Source: Bradyrhizobium retamae (GTDB lineage Bacteria; Pseudomonadota; Alphaproteobacteria; Rhizobiales; Xanthobacteraceae). Taken from it: a DNA stretch of 64,000 nt. Shown one piece after another: positions 8,228 to 15,918 of this stretch. The notes under the pieces are model-generated. The model saw only the letters and a program-made list of their open reading frames with translations, was not told where the DNA came from and did no database searches. The stretch spans positions 140,951 to 204,950 of the forward strand of contig NZ_LLYA01000013.1 in the NCBI RefSeq assembly GCF_001440415.1. Reading direction: 5' to 3'. A program made the position numbers and the translations under genes. Every line of letters begins with the position of its first letter. Position 1 is the first letter of the stretch.

Positions 8228-8267
8228 AATTTTCGAACGCCAGCGGAGCCGGCTGGGTTCGAAAATT
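8228..8267. repeat. Long REP-like hairpin
   Basis: AATTTTCGAAC (8228-8238) pairs perfectly with GTTCGAAAATT (8257-8267). Inside, CCAGC (8240-8244) pairs with GCTGG (8252-8256), leaving one bulged G and a 7-nt loop. That gives 16 bp of stem in 40 nt. It is not followed by a T-run in either direction and is far from any gene end. Confidence 0.7.
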
Positions 8268-8485
8268 TCAGGCTATTGTCAGAGCGGAAGCGGCGGTTTA
8301 CTTCGCCACGTCCGGTCTACCCCGGGAAGCACACACCAATCGGACGGATCGGCATGTCCACTGGGGGTAATTAGCTGAACTCACAGCCATCTCCGGCACT
8401 TCCGCTCTGCCCGCGACAACAGACGTTGCCCATCGTGATCGTCATGCCGGAGATGGGGTCCGCTATGGGCCCAACAGGTGACATT

Positions 8486-8521
8486 CGAAAAGAGGCCGCC
8501 AACTGAAGCGGGCCTCTTTCG
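8486..8521 (-). terminator. Hairpin, possible terminator of the 47-aa membrane gene
   Basis: CGAAAAGAGGCC (8486-8497) pairs with GGCCTCTTTCG (8511-8521) with one bulged A. On the minus strand the second arm ends CTCTTTTCG, a weak U-run, and it lies 46 bp beyond the stop of the small gene at 8567-8710. Confidence 0.45.
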
Positions 8522-8566
8522 ACTAGCAAATCGTACGCTTCGCTCTTTGATTCGTCGCTTCGACGG

Positions 8567-8710
8567 CTACTTCTGTGTTGGCGCAGGCGGCGTTGCAGGC
8601 GGCGAGGGCGTTGTCGTAGTCGTATCGAATCCGCCGTAAGTATAAATGAGCACTCCAGCAAGAATGATCACCACGGCAGCGATCAGTATGTTTCTATTGA
8701 GAGGCGTCAT
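8567..8710 (-). CDS. 47-residue single-pass membrane protein
   Basis: A short gene read directly from the sequence. The ATG (complement of 8708-8710) starts MTPLNRNILIAAVVIILA, continues through a hydrophobic helix to IYTYGG, then a run of five threonines and a Pro/Ala-rich tail ending PAPTQK and a TAG stop. The layout is one membrane helix (about residues 8-24) with a short, flexible, Thr/Pro-rich tail. GGAG lies 10 bp before the start. No family assigned; similar tiny YtxH/YqjD-free single-helix proteins are common in rhizobia but seldom characterised. Confidence 0.55.
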   Translation of the reverse strand: MTPLNRNILIAAVVIILAGVLIYTYGGFDTTTTTPSPPATPPAPTQK

Positions 8711-9066
8711 GACAAGTGGCTCCGCCGTAAGTTAACCGTCGCCCCCAAGCTTAGGTTACTCCATTCTGGCAATCATCCATACTAGGCCACCCGAAATTTG
8801 AAACTAGGCCAATAGGGATCAAATCAAGCCAGCACCCGGCCGCGCATGGGAGAGATTGGCAACTCCAGAACCTTTCCTGAACTCAGCAGATGCGAGCGAA
8901 AGTCCGTTGAGGTCATTAGCGACATTCGAATCGAAGGCCAATCACTTCCGCTCTTCCCCGACTAGTAGATGTGTTCGGGGCCGGTCGGCATGTCTCGAAG
9001 GGGCAAAAAGGCGACATCACCGAAACAGCCGGTCCGCCACGCCAGATTAGGCCGACCTGTCATACT
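8711..9066. other. Intergenic stretch, 356 bp
   Basis: I see no gene or strong structure. It must contain the promoter of the 47-aa gene (reading left) and the end of the glycerophosphodiesterase. Short open frames here overlap one another in all registers and lack ribosome sites. Confidence 0.5.
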
Positions 9067-9747
9067 TCACGGGCCACGAACGGGTTTGCGCTGCCTAATC
9101 AGGCCTGCGCTGCGGCCGATAGTACGGTCGACGTCGGCAACCGCCCCGTAGAGGCGCTGCCGTGAGAGCCAATGAAGGTCGTCCATGCGTTGCACGACTC
9201 CTACCACAACCGGCACGTGGTGGCGTCGCGCAAGCTGCTCAAGGGAGAAAACGGACCACCAGGCGCGAAAAGCGACTCGTGTCCAAGTGCGCGCGTCCCA
9301 GCCGAGCAGTAGGACATCCGGCGCATACTTGCGCACCGCACGATTCAGGTTCCACGGGTACATGACGATGATGCCCAGGCGCACCGGTCGCGCACCCTCC
9401 CACGGAAAGGATTTTGCGACGGCGGCAAAGGCAAATACGACCGAGCGACGGGCCACGTCGCTAGCAATCAGCCTCTCGATGACTCCAGAGACAAGTCCCG
9501 TCTCCTTCACCTCCACGAACAGTTCAAGGTCAGTCGGCGAAAGAAGCGACAGTGCCGCATCGAGGGTAAGCGCATTCTCGACATGACGCGGCGGGTCGTG
9601 TGACACCACCAATGTGTCGGAATCCGCTGCACGGCAGACGTCGAATTCGACACCGGATATTCTGCCGTCACGCGCGGCACGTACGAACGCGGCGGGCGAG
9701 TTTTCGCCCCGACCCGCGGACCATCCACGATGCGCAATGAGCTTCAT
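9067..9747 (-). CDS. Glycerophosphodiester phosphodiesterase family protein
   Basis: About 226 aa with the GDPD TIM-barrel signature: H6-R7-G8 then EN at 15-16 (HRGWSAGRGEN), an E-x-D pair in GVEFDVC, and the second histidine in VVSHD. Such enzymes hydrolyse glycerophosphodiesters to glycerol-3-phosphate and an alcohol using divalent metal. I start at the ATG of MKLIAHRG because family members begin just before this strand; an in-frame TTG 63 bp upstream exists. The frame reads to residue 226 without a signal peptide, so a cytoplasmic location is likely. Slightly short for the family (240-260). Confidence 0.8.
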   Translation of the reverse strand: MKLIAHRGWSAGRGENSPAAFVRAARDGRISGVEFDVCRAADSDTLVVSHDPPRHVENALTLDAALSLLSPTDLELFVEVKETGLVSGVIERLIASDVARRSVVFAFAAVAKSFPWEGARPVRLGIIVMYPWNLNRAVRKYAPDVLLLGWDARTWTRVAFRAWWSVFSLEQLARRHHVPVVVGVVQRMDDLHWLSRQRLYGAVADVDRTIGRSAGLIRQRKPVRGP

Positions 9748-9899
9748 GACGAGGTCCGTAAAGCCAAGCTGTGCGCGCGCCACGCAATCTCCCGTAGAGA
9801 GAAATGTCAATCCGCGGCCACGACGTTGACCCCTGATCAGCGCGGCGGCGCGGGCGTTTTTAGATAGCGGGCGTGCCGACTGGCGCTGGGGACCGGCGG

Positions 9900-10349
9900 C
9901 TATTTCGCCGCGATGGTTGTGGGTTTACCCTCCTCGCCGACGAAGACCACCAGGACCTTAGCCGGAACATTCCCCTTATTGAAAAGCTGGTGTTGGTGAT
10001 TGAGGGCCTCGATGTAGGCTTCGCCGGTTTTATATTGATACGGTTGTCCGCCGTGACTCTGCAACTCCACCTCGCCCTCGAGGACATAGACGTAGGTCGG
10101 TACCGGGTGCTCATGCAGTGGCGTACGGCCACCGGGCTCGATGGTCCCAATAACGGATATCATTTCTGGCTTGTCTGTCTTCGGATAAACAATCGGCTGC
10201 TTGTCTCGGGTTTGACCTGTCTTCAGCAGCGGCTGGGTCTTGAAGCCGGCCGGCAGCGCACTGTCCTGGGCGCGCACTGTCGCGGCTCCGGTCACGAGCC
10301 AGATTGCCGCCAGCACGCTGGCAGTTGAAACGAAACGCGTGGGCGTCAT
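9900..10349 (-). CDS. Secreted cupin-domain protein
   Basis: 149 aa. Signal peptide MTPTRFVSTASVLAAIWLV...VRA, then one cupin barrel. The first metal motif is PLHEHPVPTYVYVLEGEVEL (two His and a Glu), the second a His in LNHQHQLFNKG. The start is chosen because AAGGAGG lies 8 bp ahead of this ATG; a longer frame upstream lacks a site. Role unknown; periplasmic metal-binding cupins can be sensors, isomerases or quercetinase-like. A possible 43-residue gene ends 62 bp upstream on the same strand. Confidence 0.75.
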   Translation of the reverse strand: MTPTRFVSTASVLAAIWLVTGAATVRAQDSALPAGFKTQPLLKTGQTRDKQPIVYPKTDKPEMISVIGTIEPGGRTPLHEHPVPTYVYVLEGEVELQSHGGQPYQYKTGEAYIEALNHQHQLFNKGNVPAKVLVVFVGEEGKPTTIAAK

Positions 10350-10411
10350 GGCGATGTCCTCCTTGTTGCGAATGCGCCCCGTGAGAGCGGACAGGATCAT
10401 GCGCCAGGCTT

Positions 10412-10543
10412 TCAAGCCCGAAGTGGGTAGCTGCGGTCGTCTTCTCGGAACGGCTGCGTCAGCATCTGGTCGAGCCGCTGCTCGCGCGCGTCGCGGAACG
10501 GCTCATGCCAATCGTCATGTCCTTGTGACCCGCCCTGGGTCAC
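10412..10543 (-). CDS. Possible 43-residue microprotein
   Basis: A GTG-started frame (complement of 10541-10543) reading MTQGGSQGHDDWHEPFRD and then a charged, helical EQRLDQMLTQPFREDD, ending LRA-stop. Third codon positions are almost all G or C, as in real local genes, and the composition is soluble and acidic-basic mixed. It precedes the secreted cupin on the same strand. Against it: no Shine-Dalgarno at good distance (GGAGG is 19 bp away) and the GTG is part of a perfect palindrome. It could be a remnant. Confidence 0.35.
   Translation of the reverse strand: MTQGGSQGHDDWHEPFRDAREQRLDQMLTQPFREDDRSYPLRA
10525..10543. promoter_or_regulatory. Perfect 7-bp inverted repeat GTGACCC/GGGTCAC
   Basis: GTGACCC (10525-10531), 5-bp spacer, GGGTCAC (10537-10543). 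It may be an operator upstream of the cupin gene or a hairpin covering the possible GTG start of the microprotein. Confidence 0.45.
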
Positions 10544-11026
10544 ATTCAATAATTCACTGTATCCTCCCCAAGCGCGCGTTCTACGCGCAATTTGCCGCGG
10601 CGAAAGCGACGGCCCATGAGCATCGCTTGGAGCCGCCGGAACTTATTGCGAAGGGCGATCGCGGCGTTGAAACTTTGGTCTGGCGCTAGCCCTAAATGCC
10701 TTGGCGCGAGCGTCGGCTCGTCACCGATCTCGTCTTGTCTCCCGGGCCCATCCCTCCCCGATTAGCCGCTCGTTTGAACCTCAAGCCATCGCTGGTTAGA
10801 AAGAGCCGAAACGCATCCGTGCGCCTTCCAACTCTTACTTTTTACTGGACGTAGCGCGAACGAACTATGGCAGTCCGGCAGGTTGCGCCCGGGAGGGCGA
10901 CAAACCAGCCGAGCCTCCGTGCCGCCATCTCTGACATTTGCTGCCCTCGATGACCGGGTTGGGCCACGAGCGGCAATACTCTAACTGATCGCAAGATTTC
11001 CGCTTCTCCGTCAGAAGTCCACGCCG
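10544..11026. other. Intergenic stretch, 483 bp
   Basis: No supported gene. A minus-strand frame ending at about 10550 (reads ...RRLQAMLMGRRFRRGKLR...) has good codon use but no start or ribosome site and may be a fragment. The remainder shows nothing recognisable. Confidence 0.45.
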
Positions 11027-11437
11027 CTAGAAGAATTCATCGAGGAACGCCGCCGCTTCTTCCGAGATGCCGGCGATCTTGTTCGTTGCCTGACGATAGA
11101 ACTTGAAATTGAGCTCGGTCCCGGGCTGGCCGTCATTCCACTCGGTGAAACGCTTTAGCTCGCTCCGCCCAAGCGGCCGCTTCGCGAGCGCGGTGCGTCG
11201 GATGGTAACGCTCACACGTGGTGTTTGCCTGGTGATGCCGCGCTTCCTGGCGATCGCTTCGGCCGAAACCACAACGCCGCGCGCGATAAGGCCGTGCCCG
11301 CCCTCGTTCTCGCTCGCGAACACGAAAACCGTGTCGCCTTCGGCGATATGCTTGCCGCCATACATGGTCTTTTGCGCTGTCAATGCGAACGTCTTCGGTC
11401 GCAGATCGGAAACCTTGGCCTTGATCGCGAACGCCAT
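11027..11437 (-). CDS. Conserved-looking hypothetical protein, possibly PUA/EVE-like
   Basis: A 136-aa cytoplasmic protein, beta-rich, beginning MAFAIKAKVSDLRPKTFAL. The segment GDTVFVFASENEGGHGLIARGVV resembles the barrel strands of PUA/EVE-type domains that bind modified nucleic acid, but this is an impression, not an identification. No signal peptide or membrane segment. It starts 16 bp after the stop of the GMC oxidoreductase gene and is probably its co-transcribed downstream neighbour. Confidence 0.6.
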   Translation of the reverse strand: MAFAIKAKVSDLRPKTFALTAQKTMYGGKHIAEGDTVFVFASENEGGHGLIARGVVVSAEAIARKRGITRQTPRVSVTIRRTALAKRPLGRSELKRFTEWNDGQPGTELNFKFYRQATNKIAGISEEAAAFLDEFF

Positions 11438-11453
11438 GCTCCTCGCGCCAATG

Positions 11454-13097
11454 CTAGGCCGACACCGGGAATCTGACGGCTTCCAGCGCGGTCTTGCCGC
11501 GGATCATGTCGGAGGCCTTGTCGGCGATCATCAAGGTCGATGCGTTGAGATTGGCGGAGATCATGCGCGGCATGATCGAGGCGTCGACGACGCGCAAGCC
11601 CTGCAGTCCATGCACGCGCAACTGGTCGTCGACCACGGCCCATTTGGCATCCGCCGGGCCCATGCGGCAGGTGCAGCCGGGATGGAAAGTGGTGGTGCCA
11701 CGCTCGGTGGCGGCCGCCAGGAATTCGTCGTCGCTCTGCACCTTGGGTCCGGGGAAATCCTCATAGGCGTAGTATGGCGCGAGCGGCTTGGACGCGAGCA
11801 GCCGGCGCGCCAGTTTCATGCCGGCGACGACGACGCGGCGATCGATCTCTTCCACCAGGTAATTGGTCTGGATGATCGGCGGCGCGAACGGATCGGCGGA
11901 GCGGATGCGGACATAGCCGCGGCTCTCCGGGCGCTGCTGCCAAGAGGCGACCGTCATGCCGGGCTCGTCCTCGAGCTGGCCCTGCACGCCTTCCTTGTAG
12001 CTTGCCGGCGTGAAGGTGAGCTGCAGGTCGGAGCTTTCGGTGGTCTCGCCGGAGTGCCAGAAGCAATAGACCATGGTCGGCGACAGCGACAGCAACCCGC
12101 GCCGCGTCGTCGCCCATTTCAGCGTCTCGACCCACAGGCTCAGGCCGCGCCGCAGTTCATTGATGGTCTTGATGTTCTTGACGCGCGCGACCGAACGCGG
12201 CGCGTAATGATCCTGCAGGCCTTCGCCGACGCCCGGTAGCGCGTGACGGACGTCGATGCCGTGCGATTGCAGCAGTTCGGGCGAGCCGACGCCGGACAAT
12301 TGCAGCACCTGCGGCGAGTTATAGGCGCCGCCCGAAAGAATGACTTCCTTGTTAGCGCGCACCTCGACGGGCGTGCCGCCCTTGCCGCCCCGGAGATAAC
12401 GCACGCCGACCGCGCGCTTGCCCTCGAAAATCAGGTTGGTGACATGCGCATGCGTTCGCACATCGACATTCGGCCGTTTTCGCGCCGGGTGCAAAAACGC
12501 CTTCGCGGCGCTCATGCGCAGACCGTTCTGGATGGTGCGCTGGCAATAGGAGACGCCCTCTTGGATCGCGCCGTTGTAATCGGGATTTTTGGGGATCCCG
12601 AGGCTGACAGCGCCCTCCATGAAGGCCTCGCACAGTGGATCCTGCCAATCCATGGTGGTGACGGTGAGACTGCCATCGCGGCCGCGATAGGTCTCGTCGC
12701 ATTCGCCGACGCGGCACTCCAGCCGCTTGAAATAGGGCAGCACGTCCGGATAGCCCCAGCCGTGATTGCCGAGCTGCGCCCAGGTGTCGAAATCCTGGCG
12801 CTGGCCGCGGTTGTAGATATGGCCGTTGATGGACGACGAGCCGCCCAGCGTCTTGCCGCGCGGGGCGTAGATGCTGCGGCCGCCGGTCCATGGCCCCGGT
12901 TCCTGCTGATAGGCCCAATTGACGCTCTTCATGTGGAACGTCTTGATGAAGCCGGCGGGCAGATGAATGTAGGGATGCCAGTCCTTGCCACCCGCTTCGA
13001 GCACGCAGACGCGGCTGGAAGAATCTTCGCTGAGCCGGTTGGCGAGCACGCTGCCTGCGGAGCCCGCGCCGATAATCACATAATCGAACGTTTCCAT
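11454..13097 (-). CDS. GMC-family FAD oxidoreductase (choline/alcohol dehydrogenase type)
   Basis: 547 aa. FAD loop GAGSAG at 10-15; GMC signature RGKTLGGSSSINGHIYNRG from R80; second signature in GGAYNSPQVLQLSG; catalytic H472 (FHPGCTCRMG) and partner N516 (ISANLNAST), a His/Asn pair as in choline dehydrogenase-like enzymes. It oxidises a primary alcohol to aldehyde, passing electrons to quinone or an unknown acceptor. Candidates include alkanol, choline or polyethylene-glycol-type alcohols. The GNAT gene ends 23 bp upstream of its start, suggesting co-transcription. Confidence 0.85.
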   Translation of the reverse strand: METFDYVIIGAGSAGSVLANRLSEDSSSRVCVLEAGGKDWHPYIHLPAGFIKTFHMKSVNWAYQQEPGPWTGGRSIYAPRGKTLGGSSSINGHIYNRGQRQDFDTWAQLGNHGWGYPDVLPYFKRLECRVGECDETYRGRDGSLTVTTMDWQDPLCEAFMEGAVSLGIPKNPDYNGAIQEGVSYCQRTIQNGLRMSAAKAFLHPARKRPNVDVRTHAHVTNLIFEGKRAVGVRYLRGGKGGTPVEVRANKEVILSGGAYNSPQVLQLSGVGSPELLQSHGIDVRHALPGVGEGLQDHYAPRSVARVKNIKTINELRRGLSLWVETLKWATTRRGLLSLSPTMVYCFWHSGETTESSDLQLTFTPASYKEGVQGQLEDEPGMTVASWQQRPESRGYVRIRSADPFAPPIIQTNYLVEEIDRRVVVAGMKLARRLLASKPLAPYYAYEDFPGPKVQSDDEFLAAATERGTTTFHPGCTCRMGPADAKWAVVDDQLRVHGLQGLRVVDASIMPRMISANLNASTLMIADKASDMIRGKTALEAVRFPVSA

Positions 13098-13120
13098 CGT
13101 CTCTTTTCTGGCGCGGCTTG

Positions 13121-13714
13121 TTACCGCGGCTTATCGTTGAGTTGATAGGTGAGATGCGCCTTCACCGTCGGCCATTCGCTGGCAATGATGCTGTAAACCA
13201 CGGTGTCGCGCAACGTGCCGTTTGGCGCGATCTGATGGCTGCGCAGGATGCCGTCCAGCTTGGCGCCCAGGCGCTCGATGCCGCGCCGGCTCTGGTGATT
13301 GAAGAAATGGGTGCGGAACTCCACTGCAATGCAATTCAATTTCTCGAACGCGTGCGTCAGCAGCAGCAATTTGCACTGCGTATTGAGCGCGCTGCGCTGC
13401 ACGCGTTTGGCGTACCAGGTCGAGCCGATCTCGACGCGGCGGTTGGCGGCATCGACATTCATATAGGTCGTCATGCCGGCGATCTTGCCCTCTGCGTCAT
13501 AGACCGTGAACGGCAGCATCGATCCCGCCGCGAACAGGCCGAGCCGGCGATCGATTTCTTTTTTCATGTTTTCGGCGGTCGGAATGGCGGTGTACCAGAG
13601 CTTCCACAGCTCGCCGTCCCTCACCGCTTCCACCAGGCCGTCGATGTGATCGTGCGACAACGGCTCCAGCCGCGCGTGCTCGCCGTGAAGGGTAACCGGT
13701 TCAAGAAAGGCCAT
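13121..13714 (-). CDS. GNAT acetyltransferase, RimJ/RimL type
   Basis: 197 aa with the RimJ/RimL-like layout: LHGEHARLEPLSHDH at the N-terminus, GMTTYMNVDAANRRVEIGSTW as the beta4-beta5 core, and KLLLLTHAFEKLNCIAVEFRTH followed by NHQSRRGIERLGAKLDGILR as the acetyl-CoA binding and C-terminal region. It would acetylate a protein N-terminus or small amine. It lies 23 bp ahead of the GMC oxidoreductase. No substrate can be assigned. Confidence 0.8.
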   Translation of the reverse strand: MAFLEPVTLHGEHARLEPLSHDHIDGLVEAVRDGELWKLWYTAIPTAENMKKEIDRRLGLFAAGSMLPFTVYDAEGKIAGMTTYMNVDAANRRVEIGSTWYAKRVQRSALNTQCKLLLLTHAFEKLNCIAVEFRTHFFNHQSRRGIERLGAKLDGILRSHQIAPNGTLRDTVVYSIIASEWPTVKAHLTYQLNDKPR

Positions 13715-13735
13715 TTTAAAAACTCCGTTGTCACG

Positions 13736-13848
13736 CCGTCATTGCCTGCGACAAACGCGAAGCGTTTGCGCAAGGGAGCGAAGCGACGAAGCAATCCATC
13801 TATCCCCTTGTGGCGGCATGGATTGCTTCGCTGCGCTCGCAATGACGG
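13736..13848. repeat. Dispersed palindromic repeat, copy 1
   Basis: Begins CGTCATTGC and ends GCAATGACG, with inner arms AGCGACGAAGCAATCCAT and ATGGATTGCTTCG. The left arm carries an extra block of about 30 bp (CGACAAACGCGAAGCGTTTG) relative to copy 2 at 32502-32585. It lies between a gene start and a gene end, so it may act as transcript 3' structure. Confidence 0.75.
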
Positions 13849-13855
13849 GGATGGT

Positions 13856-14782
13856 TCACTTGTTCAAAAAATTCAGTGCCAGTCCCGGCCGCGCCCAATC
13901 CATCGCAATCAGCTCGCCCTTGCCAGACAGCGTGATGTACGCCGTCTTCAACTCCGGCCCGCCAAATGCGATATTGGTGGTGACGCGGTCGCCGGTCGGC
14001 ACCTGCTCGACCAGGGAGCCGTCAGGTGCGATCACCGAGATGCAGCCCGACACCAGCGTCGCCACGCAGACATTACCGTTTGCCTCTACCGCCATCGAGT
14101 CGAACATCTGGTAGCCGCCCAGCCCCGCAATCGGCTTGCCGCGCTCGCCGCGATAGATGACGTCGCGCGGCTTGATCGTGCCGGGCTCGGAGATCTCATA
14201 GGCCCACAGCCGCGCGGTCGGCGTCTCCGCGATATAGACGGTCTTCTCGTCCGGCGACAGGCCGATGCCGTTGGCGGGCAGCACGCCGTGCACGGCCTCG
14301 ACGACCTCCTTCATGCCCGGCCTGACATAATAGAACCCGCCGACATCCATCTCACGGGCGCGACGTTTGCCGAGATCGGAGAACCAGAGGCCGCCGTGCT
14401 TGTCGAACACCAGGTCGTTGGGCCCCCGCAGGGCGTGCTCGCCGCATTTATCGACGACGGTCTCGACCTTGCCGCTCTGCAGATCCACGCGCTGGATCGA
14501 GCCGCCCTGATAATCGTCCGGCTGCGGCCCCGGCATGATCATCTTGCCGGTCGGAATCCAGCTAAAGCCGCCATTGTTGCAGATGTACATCTTGCCGTCG
14601 GGGCCGAGCGCTGCGCCATTGGGGCCACCGGGAATTTGCGCGACGACCTCCTTGCGCCCGTCAGGATAAACCCGCGTCAGCCGCTTGCCGCGGATTTCGA
14701 CCAGCACCACCGATCCGTCCGGCATGACAACCGGGCCTTCCGGAAATTCCAGATCGGTGGCGAGAACGCGGATATCGGCCAT
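13856..14782 (-). CDS. SMP-30/gluconolactonase-family beta-propeller
   Basis: 308 aa starting MADIRVLATDLEFPEGPVV. Typical features are EFPEGPV (metal Glu), NGAALGPDGKMYICNNGG, RGPNDLVFDKHGGLWFSDLG and PANGIGLSPDEKTVYIAET, all propeller-blade motifs of the family. These calcium- or zinc-dependent enzymes open sugar or aldonic lactones. The start was chosen at the ATG with GGGAGG four bases ahead, 34 codons inside the longest frame. It stands between an AraC regulator and the repeat, same strand as both. Confidence 0.83.
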   Translation of the reverse strand: MADIRVLATDLEFPEGPVVMPDGSVVLVEIRGKRLTRVYPDGRKEVVAQIPGGPNGAALGPDGKMYICNNGGFSWIPTGKMIMPGPQPDDYQGGSIQRVDLQSGKVETVVDKCGEHALRGPNDLVFDKHGGLWFSDLGKRRAREMDVGGFYYVRPGMKEVVEAVHGVLPANGIGLSPDEKTVYIAETPTARLWAYEISEPGTIKPRDVIYRGERGKPIAGLGGYQMFDSMAVEANGNVCVATLVSGCISVIAPDGSLVEQVPTGDRVTTNIAFGGPELKTAYITLSGKGELIAMDWARPGLALNFLNK

Positions 14783-14929
14783 GAATCCTCCCGACTTACT
14801 TTTGGCTGCAGGCGGATTTGGCTCGGCCCCGCACGCGCAACAATTCGTTGTGGCTGTTATGGCAAAGTCGGTTTGGCTTGCCAAGCAACCACCGGCAATG
14901 AAGCGGCGCAGGGCAGCATTGCGGAGACG

Positions 14930-15763
14930 CTACTCCTTGACCGGAATCCAGATCTCCAACCCGCCATTGCCGGTGGCGGGATCGAAATTCTCGTCGTAGC
15001 GCTCGAAGCTCGGCGCATCTGCCGCCTTCATGCCGGATGCCGGCAGCCAGTGATTCCAGATCGTGTTGACGGTGCGGCGGATCGTCGAGATGTGCTCCGA
15101 GTGGGTAAACACCGCATACTTCTGCTCCGGAATCCTCACGCGGGCGAACTCGCGCGGCAGGTCGGAGAAGTCGGCGACCTCGACGCCGGCGATGTAGTCG
15201 AAGCCGGCATCGTCGCCATTGCAGCAGACGCCGTAGGCCACCTTGCCGACCCGCTTCGGGATGTCATCGACAGTTTGGTGAAACTTCTGCCACTGGTTCG
15301 GAATGCCGGCGCCGCCGTTCTCATGCGTGCAGCGTTCGCTGATGCCGGCGATCAGCAACGGCTTAGAGGTTTCGAAACGCGGGGGCTTGAGATGATCGAG
15401 CAGGGTTGAATCCATGACGATTGGCTCCTGAAGCTTGAGATGATCGAGGCACGTTGCGGCGCGGACCGCTTCGGGCGTTACGCCGAAATGGTCGCGGAAC
15501 GCGCGGGTGAAAGCTTCGTGAGAGCTGTAGTCCGAATCCAGCGCGAGGCTAAGGATATCGGGCGCACCGGCGGAGAGCGCGTGCGCGGCCTTGGTTAGCC
15601 TGCGGGCGCGCACATAACGCATCACCGAAAGGCCGGTCGCGGTGGCAAACGCCCGCACCAGATGGAAGCGCGAGACGCCCGCAACGCCCGCGATCTCATC
15701 GAGCGTCAGCGGGTCGGCGAGATGGCTTTCGATGTACCAGAGCGCTTTCTGGGCTGGATTCAT
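14930..15763 (-). CDS. AraC-family regulator with GyrI-like effector domain
   Basis: 277 aa. The N-terminal AraC double helix-turn-helix (about 5-105; LTLDEIAGVAGVSRFHLVRAF and SSHEAFTRAFRDHFGVTP) is followed by a GyrI/SOUL-type effector domain (about 125-277). This MarA/Rob-like order is used by regulators of stress or drug response. The gene is divergent from the enolase-superfamily gene at 15919; a perfect 7-bp palindrome lies 15 bp upstream of its start. It contains a short internal repeat of LDHLK around residues 106-126. Confidence 0.85.
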   Translation of the reverse strand: MNPAQKALWYIESHLADPLTLDEIAGVAGVSRFHLVRAFATATGLSVMRYVRARRLTKAAHALSAGAPDILSLALDSDYSSHEAFTRAFRDHFGVTPEAVRAATCLDHLKLQEPIVMDSTLLDHLKPPRFETSKPLLIAGISERCTHENGGAGIPNQWQKFHQTVDDIPKRVGKVAYGVCCNGDDAGFDYIAGVEVADFSDLPREFARVRIPEQKYAVFTHSEHISTIRRTVNTIWNHWLPASGMKAADAPSFERYDENFDPATGNGGLEIWIPVKE

Positions 15764-15777
15764 GGCTCATAGCTTTC

Positions 15778-15794
15778 ATACGAAGCGTTCGTAT
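15778..15794. promoter_or_regulatory. Palindromic operator candidate ATACGAA-GCG-TTCGTAT
   Basis: Perfect 7-bp arms with a 3-bp spacer, placed 15 bp upstream of the AraC-type gene in the region shared with a divergent enzyme gene. Position fits autoregulation or joint control. Classic AraC sites are direct repeats, so another dimeric regulator is also possible. Confidence 0.55.
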
Positions 15795-15918
15795 TATCGG
15801 CGATTGCGCCGCGCCTGATTTGACAGTCCTTGCTCCGTCGTCGCAGCCTATGGAACTATCTGCTGGGCACAGGGATCAAGGCCGCCGGCTGACGCGGCAC
15901 TACTTATTGGAGGTTACC

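Larger units (their letters stand above)
7916..8566. other. Gene-poor stretch, 651 bp
   Basis: No convincing gene. A plus-strand frame at 8030-8374 is open but lacks coding character and crosses the long hairpin at 8228-8267. Fragments resembling decayed intergenic sequence (ACTTCCGCTCT-type words also near 8945) suggest old, degraded DNA. Two inverted repeats are listed separately. Confidence 0.5.

Noticed and set aside
8251..8268. GGGTTCGAA resembling a tRNA T-arm, as a possible attachment site
   Set aside because: No cloverleaf could be built around it; it is one arm of a long hairpin, and no integrase is nearby.
15820..15918. 33-codon upstream extension of the enolase-superfamily gene
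   Set aside because: It lies in the divergent promoter region, whereas an ideal Shine-Dalgarno precedes the ATG at 15919.
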